NCBI GenBank assembly: GCA_946479475.1
Contig: CAMLGG010000055.1
Location: forward strand, 1 to 23,307
Source: an uncultured Ideonella sp.
Lineage (GTDB): Bacteria; Pseudomonadota; Gammaproteobacteria; Burkholderiales; Burkholderiaceae
Length of the DNA: 23,307 nucleotides
Direction: 5' to 3'
Shown here: positions 1 to 7,998 of the stretch, piece by piece
Layout of the letters: every line of letters begins with the position of its first letter
Position numbering within the stretch: the first letter of the stretch is position 1
Position numbers and translations under genes: made by a program
The notes under the pieces: generated by a model
The model's input: only the letters and a program-made list of their open reading frames with translations
Told to the model about the DNA's origin: nothing
Database searches by the model: none

Positions 1-575
1 TTGCCGTGGAGGGTGTCGTTGCCGGCCAGGCCCTGCAGCACCTCGGCCACCAGGTGGAAGCCGGCGATCTCGTCTGCTCCCGCCGTGCCGATGTTCGTGC
101 GGGCGCAGATCGCGGCGAGGTCCCAGACCGTGCCGTCGGCGAACTCGAACTGCGCCACCGGGTTGCCGGGCAGGCTCGGGTCATCGGTGCGCGAGAAGCT
201 CTGGAACAGGACCGAATCGCCGGTGGACGCGATCGTGACGCGCAGGTCGACGAACTCGCTCACCACATGGCCCTGGTCGTCGGTGTAGGTGCGGAACTCG
301 CGGGTGAGCACCAGGTCGGCCGGCGAGACGCCGCTTTTGAAGCGCAGCGTGTTGAGCTCCGCCAGGATGGCGCTGCCGCGCTGCACCGTGTCCTGCCCTT
401 CGCCGATGCCGAAGAGGTACACGTCGTCGCCACCGCCACCGGCCATCGCTATCGTGTCGTTGCCCTGCAGGCCTTCGATCAGGTCGTTGCCGGCGCTGCC
501 CCTGAGGTAGTCGTCGCCTTCGGTTCCAACCACGGTATCGTCGGCCGTGCGGCCAGGCCAGTTTGGCAAGCTCAT
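1..575 (-). CDS. RTX-type calcium-binding repeat protein, N-terminal part (runs off left edge)
   Basis: I translated this frame directly from the minus strand: 191 codons are open from ATG at 573-575 to the window edge. Residues about 17-56 contain nonapeptide-like Gly/Asp repeats ([41 protein letters not shown]), the RTX/hemolysin-type calcium-binding pattern. Residues about 75-160 ([14 protein letters not shown] through [14 protein letters not shown]) match the hemolysin-type calcium-binding related domain often placed between RTX blocks. A second repeat block begins near residue 163 and ends at the edge with [13 protein letters not shown] proteins are typically exported by type I secretion using a C-terminal signal, and no N-terminal signal peptide is seen here. 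A strong Shine-Dalgarno (GGGAGGAGGAG) precedes the ATG. The enzyme or adhesin domain, if any, and the full length lie outside the window, so the function is unknown beyond calcium-binding and probable secretion. Confidence 0.85.
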   Translation of the reverse strand, partial: MSLPNWPGRTADDTVVGTEGDDYLRGSAGNDLIEGLQGNDTIAMAGGGGDDVYLFGIGEGQDTVQRGSAILAELNTLRFKSGVSPADLVLTREFRTYTDDQGHVVSEFVDLRVTIASTGDSVLFQSFSRTDDPSLPGNPVAQFEFADGTVWDLAAICARTNIGTAGADEIAGFHLVAEVLQGLAGNDTLHG

Positions 576-647
576 GCGCTCCTCCTCCCTCGATTGCGCC
601 ATTCTGGGGCAGGCATCCGGCGCGAACACCCCCATTTTGTCGAGCGT

Positions 648-893
648 TCACGGCCGGAAGGCGATGTGCACGGTCCAGGCGGGCAGCGCGACCATGATCC
701 AGGCGGGCAACGCGACCATGATGGCCAGCACGCCAGCCGCGAAGGTGCAGCGGCGGCTGACCGACTGGCAATGGGTGCAGATGGCTGCCAGGGCGGCGAC
801 CCCCAGCAGCAGGACGGCTGCGCTGACCGCCATGCCCAGGCATTGGACGATGACAGGCGATGCGGGCCACGGTGATGCGGCGCTCGATGACAT
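648..893 (-). CDS. Small two-helix membrane protein, unknown function (81 aa)
   Basis: The ATG at 891-893 is chosen because GGGAGGAG lies just upstream on the minus strand. A longer reading from 968 would lack this ribosome binding site. The 81-residue product has two hydrophobic stretches, about residues 13-40 and 50-78, separated by a short Cys-rich basic loop (CTHCQSVSRRC). The second helix carries a nearly exact 8-residue duplication, MVALPAW(I/T), encoded by a 24-bp tandem repeat. I do not recognise the family. It sits 72 bp upstream of the RTX gene on the same strand, and both have unusually strong, similar ribosome binding sites, which suggests co-expression. A role in the same process is inference only. 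Confidence 0.55.
   Translation of the reverse strand: MSSSAASPWPASPVIVQCLGMAVSAAVLLLGVAALAAICTHCQSVSRRCTFAAGVLAIMVALPAWIMVALPAWTVHIAFRP
675..722. repeat. 24-bp tandem duplication inside the small membrane protein gene
   Basis: Two consecutive 24-bp units, 675-698 and 699-722, differ at one base (685 g versus 709 a). The unit length is a multiple of three, so the frame is kept and eight residues are duplicated within the second hydrophobic segment of the 81-aa protein. This is read directly from the sequence. Confidence 0.9.
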
Positions 894-970
894 GGCGCTC
901 CTCCCTTGGGGACTGCTCTTGAACGGCAGTGGCAGCGCGATTGTTCGGCGGCCCGTGGGTCCGCGCAATG

Positions 971-982
971 GAACAGATGTTC
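971..982. promoter_or_regulatory. 12-bp perfect palindrome, candidate operator
   Basis: The sequence gaacagatgttc reads the same on both strands. It lies between the end of the LuxR-type gene (1011) and the start of the small membrane protein gene (893), about 78 bp upstream of that start. Its position would suit a dimeric regulator, possibly the adjacent LuxR-type protein. No regulator can be assigned from sequence alone, and a 12-bp palindrome can occur by chance. Confidence 0.3.
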
Positions 983-1010
983 TAAGACCTGGGGCGTACC
1001 GGCGCAGCCT

Positions 1011-1364
1011 TCAGGCGCTGCTGCCCGCGGTGCGCTCGCGTTGCGCCTCGTGCCAGACGGCCACCGCCTCGCCGCGCGTTGTGACGCCGAGCTTGGTGAA
1101 GATGCTGTGAAGCTGGTTGCGCACCGTTGCCGCGCTGCGACCGCGGAGCGCGCCGATCTGCAGGTTGGTCTTGCCGGCGACGAGCCAGTGCATCACCTCG
1201 GCCTCGGCCGGGGTCAGGCGCTCGATTCGCGCCGCCGGCGAGGACGGCAGCGGCTCGTGCCACCAGCCCTCCGGCTCCCGCGCGGTGAGCGGCACGGGCG
1301 CCACGAACAGTTCGTGGAGCAGTTCCTCCCAATCCGCCGGGACGCGGGTGATCTCTTCATGCAC
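1011..1364 (-). CDS. Stand-alone LuxR/NarL-type HTH transcriptional regulator (117 aa)
   Basis: The C-terminal half (about residues 50-105) is a LuxR-type helix-turn-helix: LTPAEAEVMHWLVAGKTN, then the recognition-helix region SAATVRNQLHSIFTKLGV. The N-terminal about 48 residues, rich in Trp, Glu and Pro, match no receiver, autoinducer-binding or PAS domain I know. The start is GTG (1362-1364), preceded by GAGGAGG with 6-nt spacing. The gene lies 87 bp downstream of a receiver-domain gene on the same strand, so the pair together resembles a NarL-type response regulator encoded as two polypeptides. It likely binds DNA as a dimer; its targets may include the small membrane protein and RTX genes immediately downstream (inference). 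Confidence 0.8.
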   Translation of the reverse strand: MHEEITRVPADWEELLHELFVAPVPLTAREPEGWWHEPLPSSPAARIERLTPAEAEVMHWLVAGKTNLQIGALRGRSAATVRNQLHSIFTKLGVTTRGEAVAVWHEAQRERTAGSSA

Positions 1365-1434
1365 GGATGGCCTCCTCGCTCCGCTGGTTCTTGTGCGAGC
1401 CGCAGTCTAGGAGCAGCGGGGCCGTTTCGCGCAT

Positions 1435-1450
1435 CCCCCGGCGGAGGGGG
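1435..1450 (-). other. GC hairpin just after the receiver-protein stop codon
   Basis: CCCCC at 1435-1439 pairs with GGGGG at 1446-1450 across a 6-nt loop, and begins one base past the minus-strand TGA at 1452-1454. There is no T-run after it, so it is a weak terminator candidate. It may protect the receiver mRNA end or reduce readthrough into the LuxR-type gene. Confidence 0.3.
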
Positions 1451-1451
1451 G

Positions 1452-1973
1452 TCAGGCGGCCTGGTCGGCCATCCAGACGGACCACGCCGGCTGCGACACC
1501 AGGCGGCGCACCCGGCGCTCGGCCCTGGCCCGGCCGATGGCCTCGTCGAGCTCGACGTACAGCGAGCTGCAAGCGCAGGGCATGGGGACGAGTCCGCTGG
1601 CGCCGAAGAGCTCGGCGAGTTGCCGGCTGTAGGCCGTGTCGCTGTCGCTGAGCACGAACAGCGGCAGCTCGCTGCGCGACCCGCCGGGCTCGGCGCGCAG
1701 GCGGCGGGTGGCGACCCAGCCTTCGACCGACGACCAGCGCACGTCGAGCAGCACCGCGTCCAGCGGGTGCCCGGCGGCGGTGGCCACGCGCATCAGCTCG
1801 AGCGCCTGCTCGCCGTCGGCCGCCTGCAGGACGCTGCAGCCCACGGCGGCGATGGTCGAAGCGAGGCTGGCGCGGGTGGCCGGATGGGGATCCACGATGA
1901 GCACCAGGGCATCGCCCAGGACCTGCCAGCGGTCTGGCTCCGGGCTCCGGCGCGCGGCGGCGGGGTGCGGCAT
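1452..1973 (-). CDS. Degenerate response-regulator receiver-domain protein (173 aa)
   Basis: The product is a single CheY-like receiver domain. The first strand reads ALVLIVDPHPATR, the helix-1 region follows, and the putative phospho-acceptor Asp is in AVLLDVRW. The usual acidic pair is D-P instead of D-D/E, and the conserved switch Lys before Pro is replaced (LVPMPCACS has Met-Pro). The Ser/Thr switch position looks like Ser in FVLSDSD. The domain is therefore probably poorly phosphorylatable, or signals without phosphorylation. No output domain is attached. I use ATG 1971-1973; a GTG at 2004-2006 would add 11 residues, but neither has a clear Shine-Dalgarno. The next gene on the strand encodes a LuxR-type HTH that could be its partner. 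Confidence 0.75.
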   Translation of the reverse strand: MPHPAAARRSPEPDRWQVLGDALVLIVDPHPATRASLASTIAAVGCSVLQAADGEQALELMRVATAAGHPLDAVLLDVRWSSVEGWVATRRLRAEPGGSRSELPLFVLSDSDTAYSRQLAELFGASGLVPMPCACSSLYVELDEAIGRARAERRVRRLVSQPAWSVWMADQAA

Positions 1974-2168
1974 GACGGGGAAGTCTGGGGAAATGGCGGA
2001 CGCCACAGCCTACGGGCCGCGCCCGCGCCAGTCATGATGGAAACATGAGCCTTTGCCGACGGGAGCGCCCGGGCCGGCCGCCGGTGGCGGCCAGCGTGCA
2101 ATGCTTCGCAGCGCCGAGGTGTCGGCGCTCAAGGCCGCTCAAGGCGCGCAGGCCGCGCAGGGCCTGGC

Positions 2169-2786
2169 TCAGGCGGCCGGAGGCAGGGTGTCGGCGAAGC
2201 TCGGCCGGGCCGAAAGCTTGTCGTGCAGCTTCTGCAGGTTGGGATGATCCGCGCGCCAGTCGATCTGCGGGTAGCGGAAATCGAGGTAGCCCAGCGCGCA
2301 GCCGACGGCGATGTCGGCGAGCGTGAAGTGGATGCCGCAGCAGTAGGGCTTGTCGGCCAGGCCGCGGCTCATCGCCTTGAGGGCGCTCATCACGCGGACC
2401 ATCTGCCGGTCGACCCAGGCCTGGCTGCGCTGGGCCTCGGTGCGGCCCGACCAGGTCAACTCCATGCGGGCCAGGATGCTGGCGTCGAGCAGGCCGTCGG
2501 CCAGGGCCTCCCAGGTGCGCACCTCGACGCGTTCGCGGCCCGAAGAGGGGATCAGCCTGCCCACGGGCGAGAGCGTGTCGACGTACTCCACGATGACCCG
2601 CGAGTCGAACACCGCCTCGCCGCCTTCCATCACCAGGCAGGGCACCTTGCCGAGCGGGTTGGCGGCCAGGATGGCCTCGCTGCCCCACACGTCCTCGAGC
2701 GCGAACTGGTAGTCGAGCTTCTTTTCGGCCAGCACGATGCGGACCTTGCGCACATACGGGCTGGTGTACGAGCCGATCAGTTTCAT
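2169..2786 (-). CDS. Glutathione S-transferase family protein, YibF-like (205 aa)
   Basis: The N-terminal thioredoxin-fold domain (about residues 1-80) begins MKLIGSYTSPYVRKVRIVL, which closely resembles the start of E. coli YibF. It includes the glutathione-contacting turn NPLGKVPCL (cis-Pro) and FDSRVIVEY. The helical C-terminal domain runs from about 90 to 200 (FTLADIAVGCALGYLDFR). The usual catalytic Ser/Cys/Tyr position is uncertain, with the SYTSP serines as candidates. Length matches the family (about 200 aa). YibF-type GSTs have no firmly known physiological substrate, so detoxification or a redox role is only a family-level expectation. It is divergent from purB with a 186-bp intergenic region. 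Confidence 0.9.
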   Translation of the reverse strand: MKLIGSYTSPYVRKVRIVLAEKKLDYQFALEDVWGSEAILAANPLGKVPCLVMEGGEAVFDSRVIVEYVDTLSPVGRLIPSSGRERVEVRTWEALADGLLDASILARMELTWSGRTEAQRSQAWVDRQMVRVMSALKAMSRGLADKPYCCGIHFTLADIAVGCALGYLDFRYPQIDWRADHPNLQKLHDKLSARPSFADTLPPAA

Positions 2787-2813
2787 GGGCGAGTGGGCTT
2801 CCCTTCGCGATCG

Positions 2814-2819
2814 ATTCTA
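2814..2819 (-). promoter_or_regulatory. Candidate -10 box (TAGAAT) for the GST gene
   Basis: The minus strand reads TAGAAT, five of six bases of the sigma-70 consensus, 28 bp from the GST ATG. No convincing -35 hexamer lies 16-18 bp upstream. This is a pattern match only. Confidence 0.4.
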
Positions 2820-2867
2820 AACAAGCCCCCCCTGGCGGACGGGCCATCCCGGCCGGGGGTGCCCCCC

Positions 2868-2873
2868 TAAAAT
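2868..2873 (+). promoter_or_regulatory. Candidate -10 box (TAAAAT) for purB
   Basis: TAAAAT, five of six consensus bases, stands out in a very GC-rich stretch and would give a leader of about 90 nt before the purB ATG. No good -35 box is seen; the upstream sequence is runs of C and G. Confidence 0.4.
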
Positions 2874-2930
2874 GCCGGACTTCGCCCGCGATGGCGCGCC
2901 TTCGTCTGCGCCGCGCAACATCGCCGGTGA

Positions 2931-4355
<1,425 letters not shown>

Positions 4356-4362
4356 CGCTGCC

Positions 4363-4383
4363 GGGCCGCCTCGGACGCGGCCC
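4363..4383 (+). terminator. GC-rich hairpin after purB
   Basis: GGGCCGC (4363-4369) and GCGGCCC (4377-4383) form a perfect 7-bp stem with a 7-nt loop, 7 bp after the purB stop. No T-run follows, so intrinsic termination would be weak. It may instead stabilise the 3' end. Confidence 0.4.
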
Positions 4384-4468
4384 CTGGTGAAATGATGGAT
4401 GCCGGCCGGCGCCGGCTTGCCTACACTCGCGCCCACACCACAAACGCGTGCGCATCGAGGGAGGCACC

Positions 4469-5695
4469 ATGCACGACGAAGAACAGGCACGCCCGGAGCG
4501 GGCGGGCGGCGACACCCTGCCGCCGATCTTTGCGCTCACCCGGCCGTCCGCCCACGAAGATCCCGGCGAGGGCCCGCAGCGGCTGGAGGTGGAGTTCACC
4601 GGATCGGGCAGCGAGTACTTCCGCATCTGGCTCGTCAACCTGCTGCTGTGCATCGTCACGCTGGGCTTCTACCTGCCCTTCGCGCGGGCCCGCCGCCTGG
4701 CCTACTTCCACGCCAACACCCGCGTGGGCGGCCAGCCGCTGGGCTTCCATGGCAACCCGTGGAAGATGCTGCGTGGCTACCTGCTGATGCTGGTGTTCGG
4801 CGCCGTGTACTTCGCGTCCAGCCGGTTCTCGCCCACCGCGGGGGTGGCCGCCGCGGCGGTCTTCGTGCTCCTTTGGCCGGCCTTGTGGCGGGCATCGCTG
4901 CAGTTCAGGCTGGGCAACACGAGCTGGCGGGGCCTGCGTTTCGCCTTCGATGGCGGCCTGGGCGAGGCCTACCGCAGCATGCTGCCGGCCGCGGTGCCGT
5001 GGATAGGATTCGTCAGCACGACCTGGATGACGGCGGGCGCCGAAGACGGCGAGGCAGCGGGCGTCATGCCCGATCCGCGGCTGGGCTGGGCGCTGGGCCT
5101 TTCATTCGCGGCGTTCGCGCTGCTGATGCCGCTGGCCCTCGCCTGGACCAAGCGCTACCAGCACGGCCACTACCTCTATGCGGGGCAGCGCACGCGCCTC
5201 GAGGCGGGCACCCGCTCGTTCTACGTCTACGCACTGAAAGTGTTCGGCGTAACCCTGCTGATGGTGGCGGCCTTCGCGGCCGCCGTGTTCGCCATCTTCA
5301 TGCTCAGCCGCGGCAAGGCCAGCGGCATGACGGCGGTGTTCGTCGCGACGATGGCCTTCTATGCCGCCTGGTTCGTGATCCTGCTGCCCTTCGGCCAGTC
5401 TCGCCTGCAGAACCTGGTGTGGAACGCCACTCGCTCGCAGGAGGTGCGGTGCCGCAGCGCCTTGCGCCTGTGGCCCCTGGTCGGCGTGACGGTGAAGAAC
5501 CTGCTGCTGGTGCTGCTGACCGTCGGCCTGTACTGGCCCTTCGCGAAGGTGGCCACGGCGCGCCTGAAGCTGCAGGCGATGCAACTGGAGCTCGAAGGTG
5601 GCCTCGAGCACTGGCAGGCCGGCTCCGCATCGGGCACGCAGGACGCCACCGGCGATGCCGCGGGCGACTTCTTCGGCATCGACCTCGGCCTGTGA
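4469..5695 (+). CDS. DUF898/YjgN-family multi-pass membrane protein (408 aa)
   Basis: The ATG at 4469 is chosen over an in-frame GTG at 4448 because GAGGGAGG precedes it at good spacing. The protein resembles E. coli YjgN (DUF898), an inner-membrane protein of unknown function. About eight hydrophobic segments can be seen. Two stretches echo each other: NLLLCIVTLGFYLPFARARR (about 57-76) and NLLLVLLTVGLYWPFAKV (about 344-361), each at the end of a helix followed by a polar tail. A third, weaker copy (KRYQHGHYLYAGQRTRLEAG) lies mid-protein. This suggests an internally repeated membrane unit. Its stop overlaps the next gene's GTG by 4 bp (GTGA), so it is translationally coupled to an M48 peptidase, a pairing I believe recurs in proteobacteria (from memory). 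Confidence 0.88.
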   Translation: MHDEEQARPERAGGDTLPPIFALTRPSAHEDPGEGPQRLEVEFTGSGSEYFRIWLVNLLLCIVTLGFYLPFARARRLAYFHANTRVGGQPLGFHGNPWKMLRGYLLMLVFGAVYFASSRFSPTAGVAAAAVFVLLWPALWRASLQFRLGNTSWRGLRFAFDGGLGEAYRSMLPAAVPWIGFVSTTWMTAGAEDGEAAGVMPDPRLGWALGLSFAAFALLMPLALAWTKRYQHGHYLYAGQRTRLEAGTRSFYVYALKVFGVTLLMVAAFAAAVFAIFMLSRGKASGMTAVFVATMAFYAAWFVILLPFGQSRLQNLVWNATRSQEVRCRSALRLWPLVGVTVKNLLLVLLTVGLYWPFAKVATARLKLQAMQLELEGGLEHWQAGSASGTQDATGDAAGDFFGIDLGL

Positions 5696-6762
5696 ACGGG
5701 CACCAGGCCGCCAGTGGCGGGTCCGTGCTGGCCAGCACCTACTTCGACGGCCTCAGGCCCGTCGGGCACCCGGTGCGGCTGAGGATCGAAGCCGGCGAGC
5801 TGCTGATCGAAGGGGAGGGCTTCGCGCGCCGCGTGCCCTGCGGCGAAGTGCGCTGGCCGGAGCGGCAGCGCCACGGTGCCCGCCTGGCCTACCTGCCCGA
5901 GCAGGGCCTGCTCAGCCACGCGGACGGCCCCGGCTGGGATGCCTGGGCGCGCGCCCAGGGCCTGCGCGATCCGCGGGTGGTGCGATGGATGCAGAGCTGG
6001 CGCGCGGTCGGGGTGGCGCTCGCGCTGTTCGTCGCCGTCGCCGCGGCCGCCTGGGCCTGGGGCATCCCTGCGTTGAGCAGCGGCATCCTGGCCGTGCTGC
6101 CCGCCTCCTTCGACGAGGCCATCGGCGCGCAGGCCATGGCCTCCATCGACGCAAGGGGGCTGAAGCCGAGCAGGCTGCCGGCCGAGCGCCAGGCGGCCAT
6201 CCGCCGGGCCCTGGACGAGGCGGTGGTCGCCGCCTATCCGGCCCCATCCCGCCCGGCCTACTCGCTGCACTTCCGCGCGGCCGGCCGCCTCAAGCTCGGG
6301 CCGAACGCGTTCGCCCTGCCCGGCGGTCGTCTCGTGCTGACCGACGAGCTGGCCGAACTGCTGGCCGATGCGCCGGACGTCACCACCGGCGTGCTGGCGC
6401 ACGAGCTGGGCCACGCGAGGCATAGGCACGGGATGCGGATGGTCGTCCAGGCCAGCGTGCTGGGCGTCCTCACCGGCTGGCTCATCGGGGATTTTTCCAG
6501 CGTCCTCGCCGCCGTGCCCGCCATCCTCGGCCAGCAGGCCTATGCGCGTGATTTCGAGCGCGAGGCCGACCAGGAGGCCATCGAAGTGCTGAGGGCGAAC
6601 CGGCTCGCGCCGAGCCGCATGGTGCTGCTCTTCGAGCGTCTCGACCAATGGCGCAAACGCCAGAAGGAGGATTCGCCGGACGCCCTGCCCATCGCCATCG
6701 CCGACCACCCGGCCGAGGAGGAGCGCATGCGCAGCTTCAGGCAGGCGGACGCGCCCCGCTGA
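5692..6762 (+). CDS. M48-family membrane-anchored zinc metallopeptidase (356 aa)
   Basis: The GTG start at 5692 overlaps the upstream stop codon. A second in-frame GTG at 5722 is an alternative that would begin VLASTYFDG. Residues about 10-95 form a small beta-rich N-terminal domain, which I believe is the domain named DUF7092 in M48 proteins. One transmembrane helix follows at about 104-125. The M48 domain carries the zinc motif HELGH (237-241) followed by ARHRHG, and the third ligand Glu in DFEREAD (E291). All expected catalytic residues are present, so it should be an active membrane protease. Its substrate is unknown; coupling to the DUF898 protein suggests the two act on the same membrane process (inference). 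Confidence 0.92.
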   Translation: MNGHQAASGGSVLASTYFDGLRPVGHPVRLRIEAGELLIEGEGFARRVPCGEVRWPERQRHGARLAYLPEQGLLSHADGPGWDAWARAQGLRDPRVVRWMQSWRAVGVALALFVAVAAAAWAWGIPALSSGILAVLPASFDEAIGAQAMASIDARGLKPSRLPAERQAAIRRALDEAVVAAYPAPSRPAYSLHFRAAGRLKLGPNAFALPGGRLVLTDELAELLADAPDVTTGVLAHELGHARHRHGMRMVVQASVLGVLTGWLIGDFSSVLAAVPAILGQQAYARDFEREADQEAIEVLRANRLAPSRMVLLFERLDQWRKRQKEDSPDALPIAIADHPAEEERMRSFRQADAPR

Positions 6763-6783
6763 GTGCTCGCCGGGCCTTCGACT

Positions 6784-6963
6784 TCAGCGAGCCGCCGACA
6801 GCGCGACAGGGGCAGGGGCCGCGCCTTCGGGCGCGATCATCGCCATGCAGGCGCTGATCAGCGTGACCGACGCCACCACGGAGCCACCGAGCACCAGCAG
6901 GGGCGACCAGGAGCCGGCGTGGCCGAGGCGACGGCGCGGCTTGGGAGAACGGGCAGAGGGCAT
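6784..6963 (-). CDS. Small single-helix membrane protein, unknown function (59 aa)
   Basis: From ATG 6961-6963 the product has a basic N-terminus (PKPRRRLGHAGSW), one hydrophobic helix (LLVLGGSVVASVTLISACMAMI) and an Ala/Pro-rich tail. A second ATG at 6979-6981 would add six residues (MATGIH). Neither has a strong ribosome binding site. The positive-inside topology looks genuine, and the gene fills the space between a convergent protease gene and divergent pyrF. I do not recognise a family. It could be a spurious reading frame in GC-rich DNA, though the helix argues against that. Confidence 0.45.
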   Translation of the reverse strand: MPSARSPKPRRRLGHAGSWSPLLVLGGSVVASVTLISACMAMIAPEGAAPAPVALSAAR

Positions 6964-6995
6964 GTGGATTCCAGTTGCCATGGCCACCATTACGG

Positions 6996-7027
6996 AGTCG
7001 CACGGCCAAATCGGACAGTAGTCGCAC
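6996..7027. repeat. Two 8-bp direct repeats (agtcgcac) upstream of pyrF and the small membrane protein gene
   Basis: The octamer occurs at 6996-7003 and 7020-7027, 24 bp start to start, in the 160-bp divergent intergenic region. The spacing is slightly over two helical turns, compatible with a protein binding both on one face. No regulator is identified. Confidence 0.35.
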
Positions 7028-7110
7028 TTTGTTACAGGAATGGGTCGGCCGGGGGGCGCAGATCGCGGCATAGCGCACGAGGCAGCCGGTTTTCGCAGGG
7101 CCGGCCTTTC

Positions 7111-7116
7111 TAGAAT
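7111..7116 (+). promoter_or_regulatory. -10 box (TAGAAT) placing the pyrF transcript start at or near its ATG
   Basis: TAGAAT matches five of six -10 consensus bases and ends 7 nt before the pyrF ATG (7124). A usual transcription start 6-8 nt after the -10 box would fall at 7122-7124. No Shine-Dalgarno is present in the tccctttc between them, which supports a leaderless mRNA. The -35 region is weak. Confidence 0.5.
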
Positions 7117-7123
7117 CCCTTTC

Positions 7124-7948
7124 ATGCACTACCCCTCGATGCTGGCCGAGGCCAGCGCCCGCCACGCATCGCTGCTGTGCGTCGGGCTGGACCCCGACCC
7201 GTCGCGCTTCCCGGCCCCCTGGCAAGGCGACGCCAGCCGCATCCACGACTTCTGCGCCCGCATCGTCGATGCGACCAAGGACCTGGTCTGCGCCTTCAAG
7301 CCCCAGATCGCCTACTTCGCGGCCCACCGGGCCGAGGACCAGCTCGAGCGCCTGATGGCCCACATCCGCCGCGTGGCGCCCGGCATCCCGGTGATCCTGG
7401 ATGCCAAGCGCGGCGACATCGGCCCGACCGCGGCGCAGTACGCCCGCGAGGCCTTCGAGCGCTACCAGGCCGACGCGGTGACCCTTTCGCCCTTCATGGG
7501 CTTCGATTCCATCGAGCCGTACCTGAAGTACGACGGCAAGGGCCTGATCCTGCTGTGCCGCACTTCCAACCCGGGCGGCAGCGACCTGCAGGCACAAACC
7601 CTGGCCAGCGGCGAGAAACTGTACGAGCACGTCGCCCGGCTGGCCTCGGGGGCGTGGAACCGCGATGGCCGGCTCGGCCTGGTCGTCGGCGCCACCTACC
7701 CCGAGGAACTGGCCCGTGTGCGCGAGATCGCCCCGACCCTGCCGCTGCTGATCCCCGGCGTGGGCGCTCAGGGCGGCGACGCGGCCGCCACCGTCCGCGC
7801 CGCCTGGCGGCCGGACGCGCCGATCATCGTCAACTCCTCGCGCGCGGTGCTGTACGCCGGCCGCGGCGAGGATTTCGGCAGCCGCGCCCGGGCCGCCGCC
7901 GAAGCGACCCGCGCCGAGCTGCAGGCAGCGCAGCGAAGCGCCGGGTGA
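7124..7948 (+). CDS. pyrF: Orotidine 5'-phosphate decarboxylase (long, type 2 form)
   Basis: PyrF converts OMP to UMP, the last step of de novo pyrimidine synthesis, in the cytoplasm. The 274-residue length and LLCVGLDPDPSRFP near the N-terminus fit the longer bacterial/mycobacterial-type PyrF rather than the 240-residue E. coli type. The catalytic signature DAKRGDIG is at residues 93-100, with Lys95 the expected proton donor. Later motifs include VTLSPFMGFDSIEPYL, LCRTSNPGG, VVGATYPEEL, the phosphate-binding region PLLIPGVGAQGGD and IIVNSSRAVLYA. I chose ATG 7124 because the conserved protein begins there; an earlier in-frame ATG at 7040 gives unrelated sequence and lies upstream of the likely promoter. 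Confidence 0.96.
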   Translation: MHYPSMLAEASARHASLLCVGLDPDPSRFPAPWQGDASRIHDFCARIVDATKDLVCAFKPQIAYFAAHRAEDQLERLMAHIRRVAPGIPVILDAKRGDIGPTAAQYAREAFERYQADAVTLSPFMGFDSIEPYLKYDGKGLILLCRTSNPGGSDLQAQTLASGEKLYEHVARLASGAWNRDGRLGLVVGATYPEELARVREIAPTLPLLIPGVGAQGGDAAATVRAAWRPDAPIIVNSSRAVLYAGRGEDFGSRARAAAEATRAELQAAQRSAG

Positions 7949-7998
7949 CAGGCCGCCGGCCGAACCCTGCGCCGCCCGAACTGACTGCTTACACAGCC

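Noticed and set aside
181..870. Minus-strand 229-codon frame across the RTX and small membrane genes
   Set aside because: It is the frame next to the RTX protein: Arg/His-rich without domains, whereas the adjacent frame gives clear RTX repeats.
1974..2168. Possible small genes in the gap between the receiver and GST genes
   Set aside because: Short frames exist (for example from ATG 2045 on the plus strand), but they run into the antisense of the GST gene, are Arg/Pro-rich, and have no ribosome site or recognisable product. I see nothing definite here.
4401..4416. GCCGGC-rich palindrome upstream of the DUF898 gene
   Set aside because: gccggc tetramer-like repeats are expected in DNA this GC-rich; it has no supporting context as an operator.
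4399..5691. N-terminal extension of the M48 peptidase frame back to 4399
   Set aside because: This part is out-of-frame translation of the DUF898 gene (Arg/Pro/Ala-rich). The peptidase begins at GTG 5692 in the overlap.
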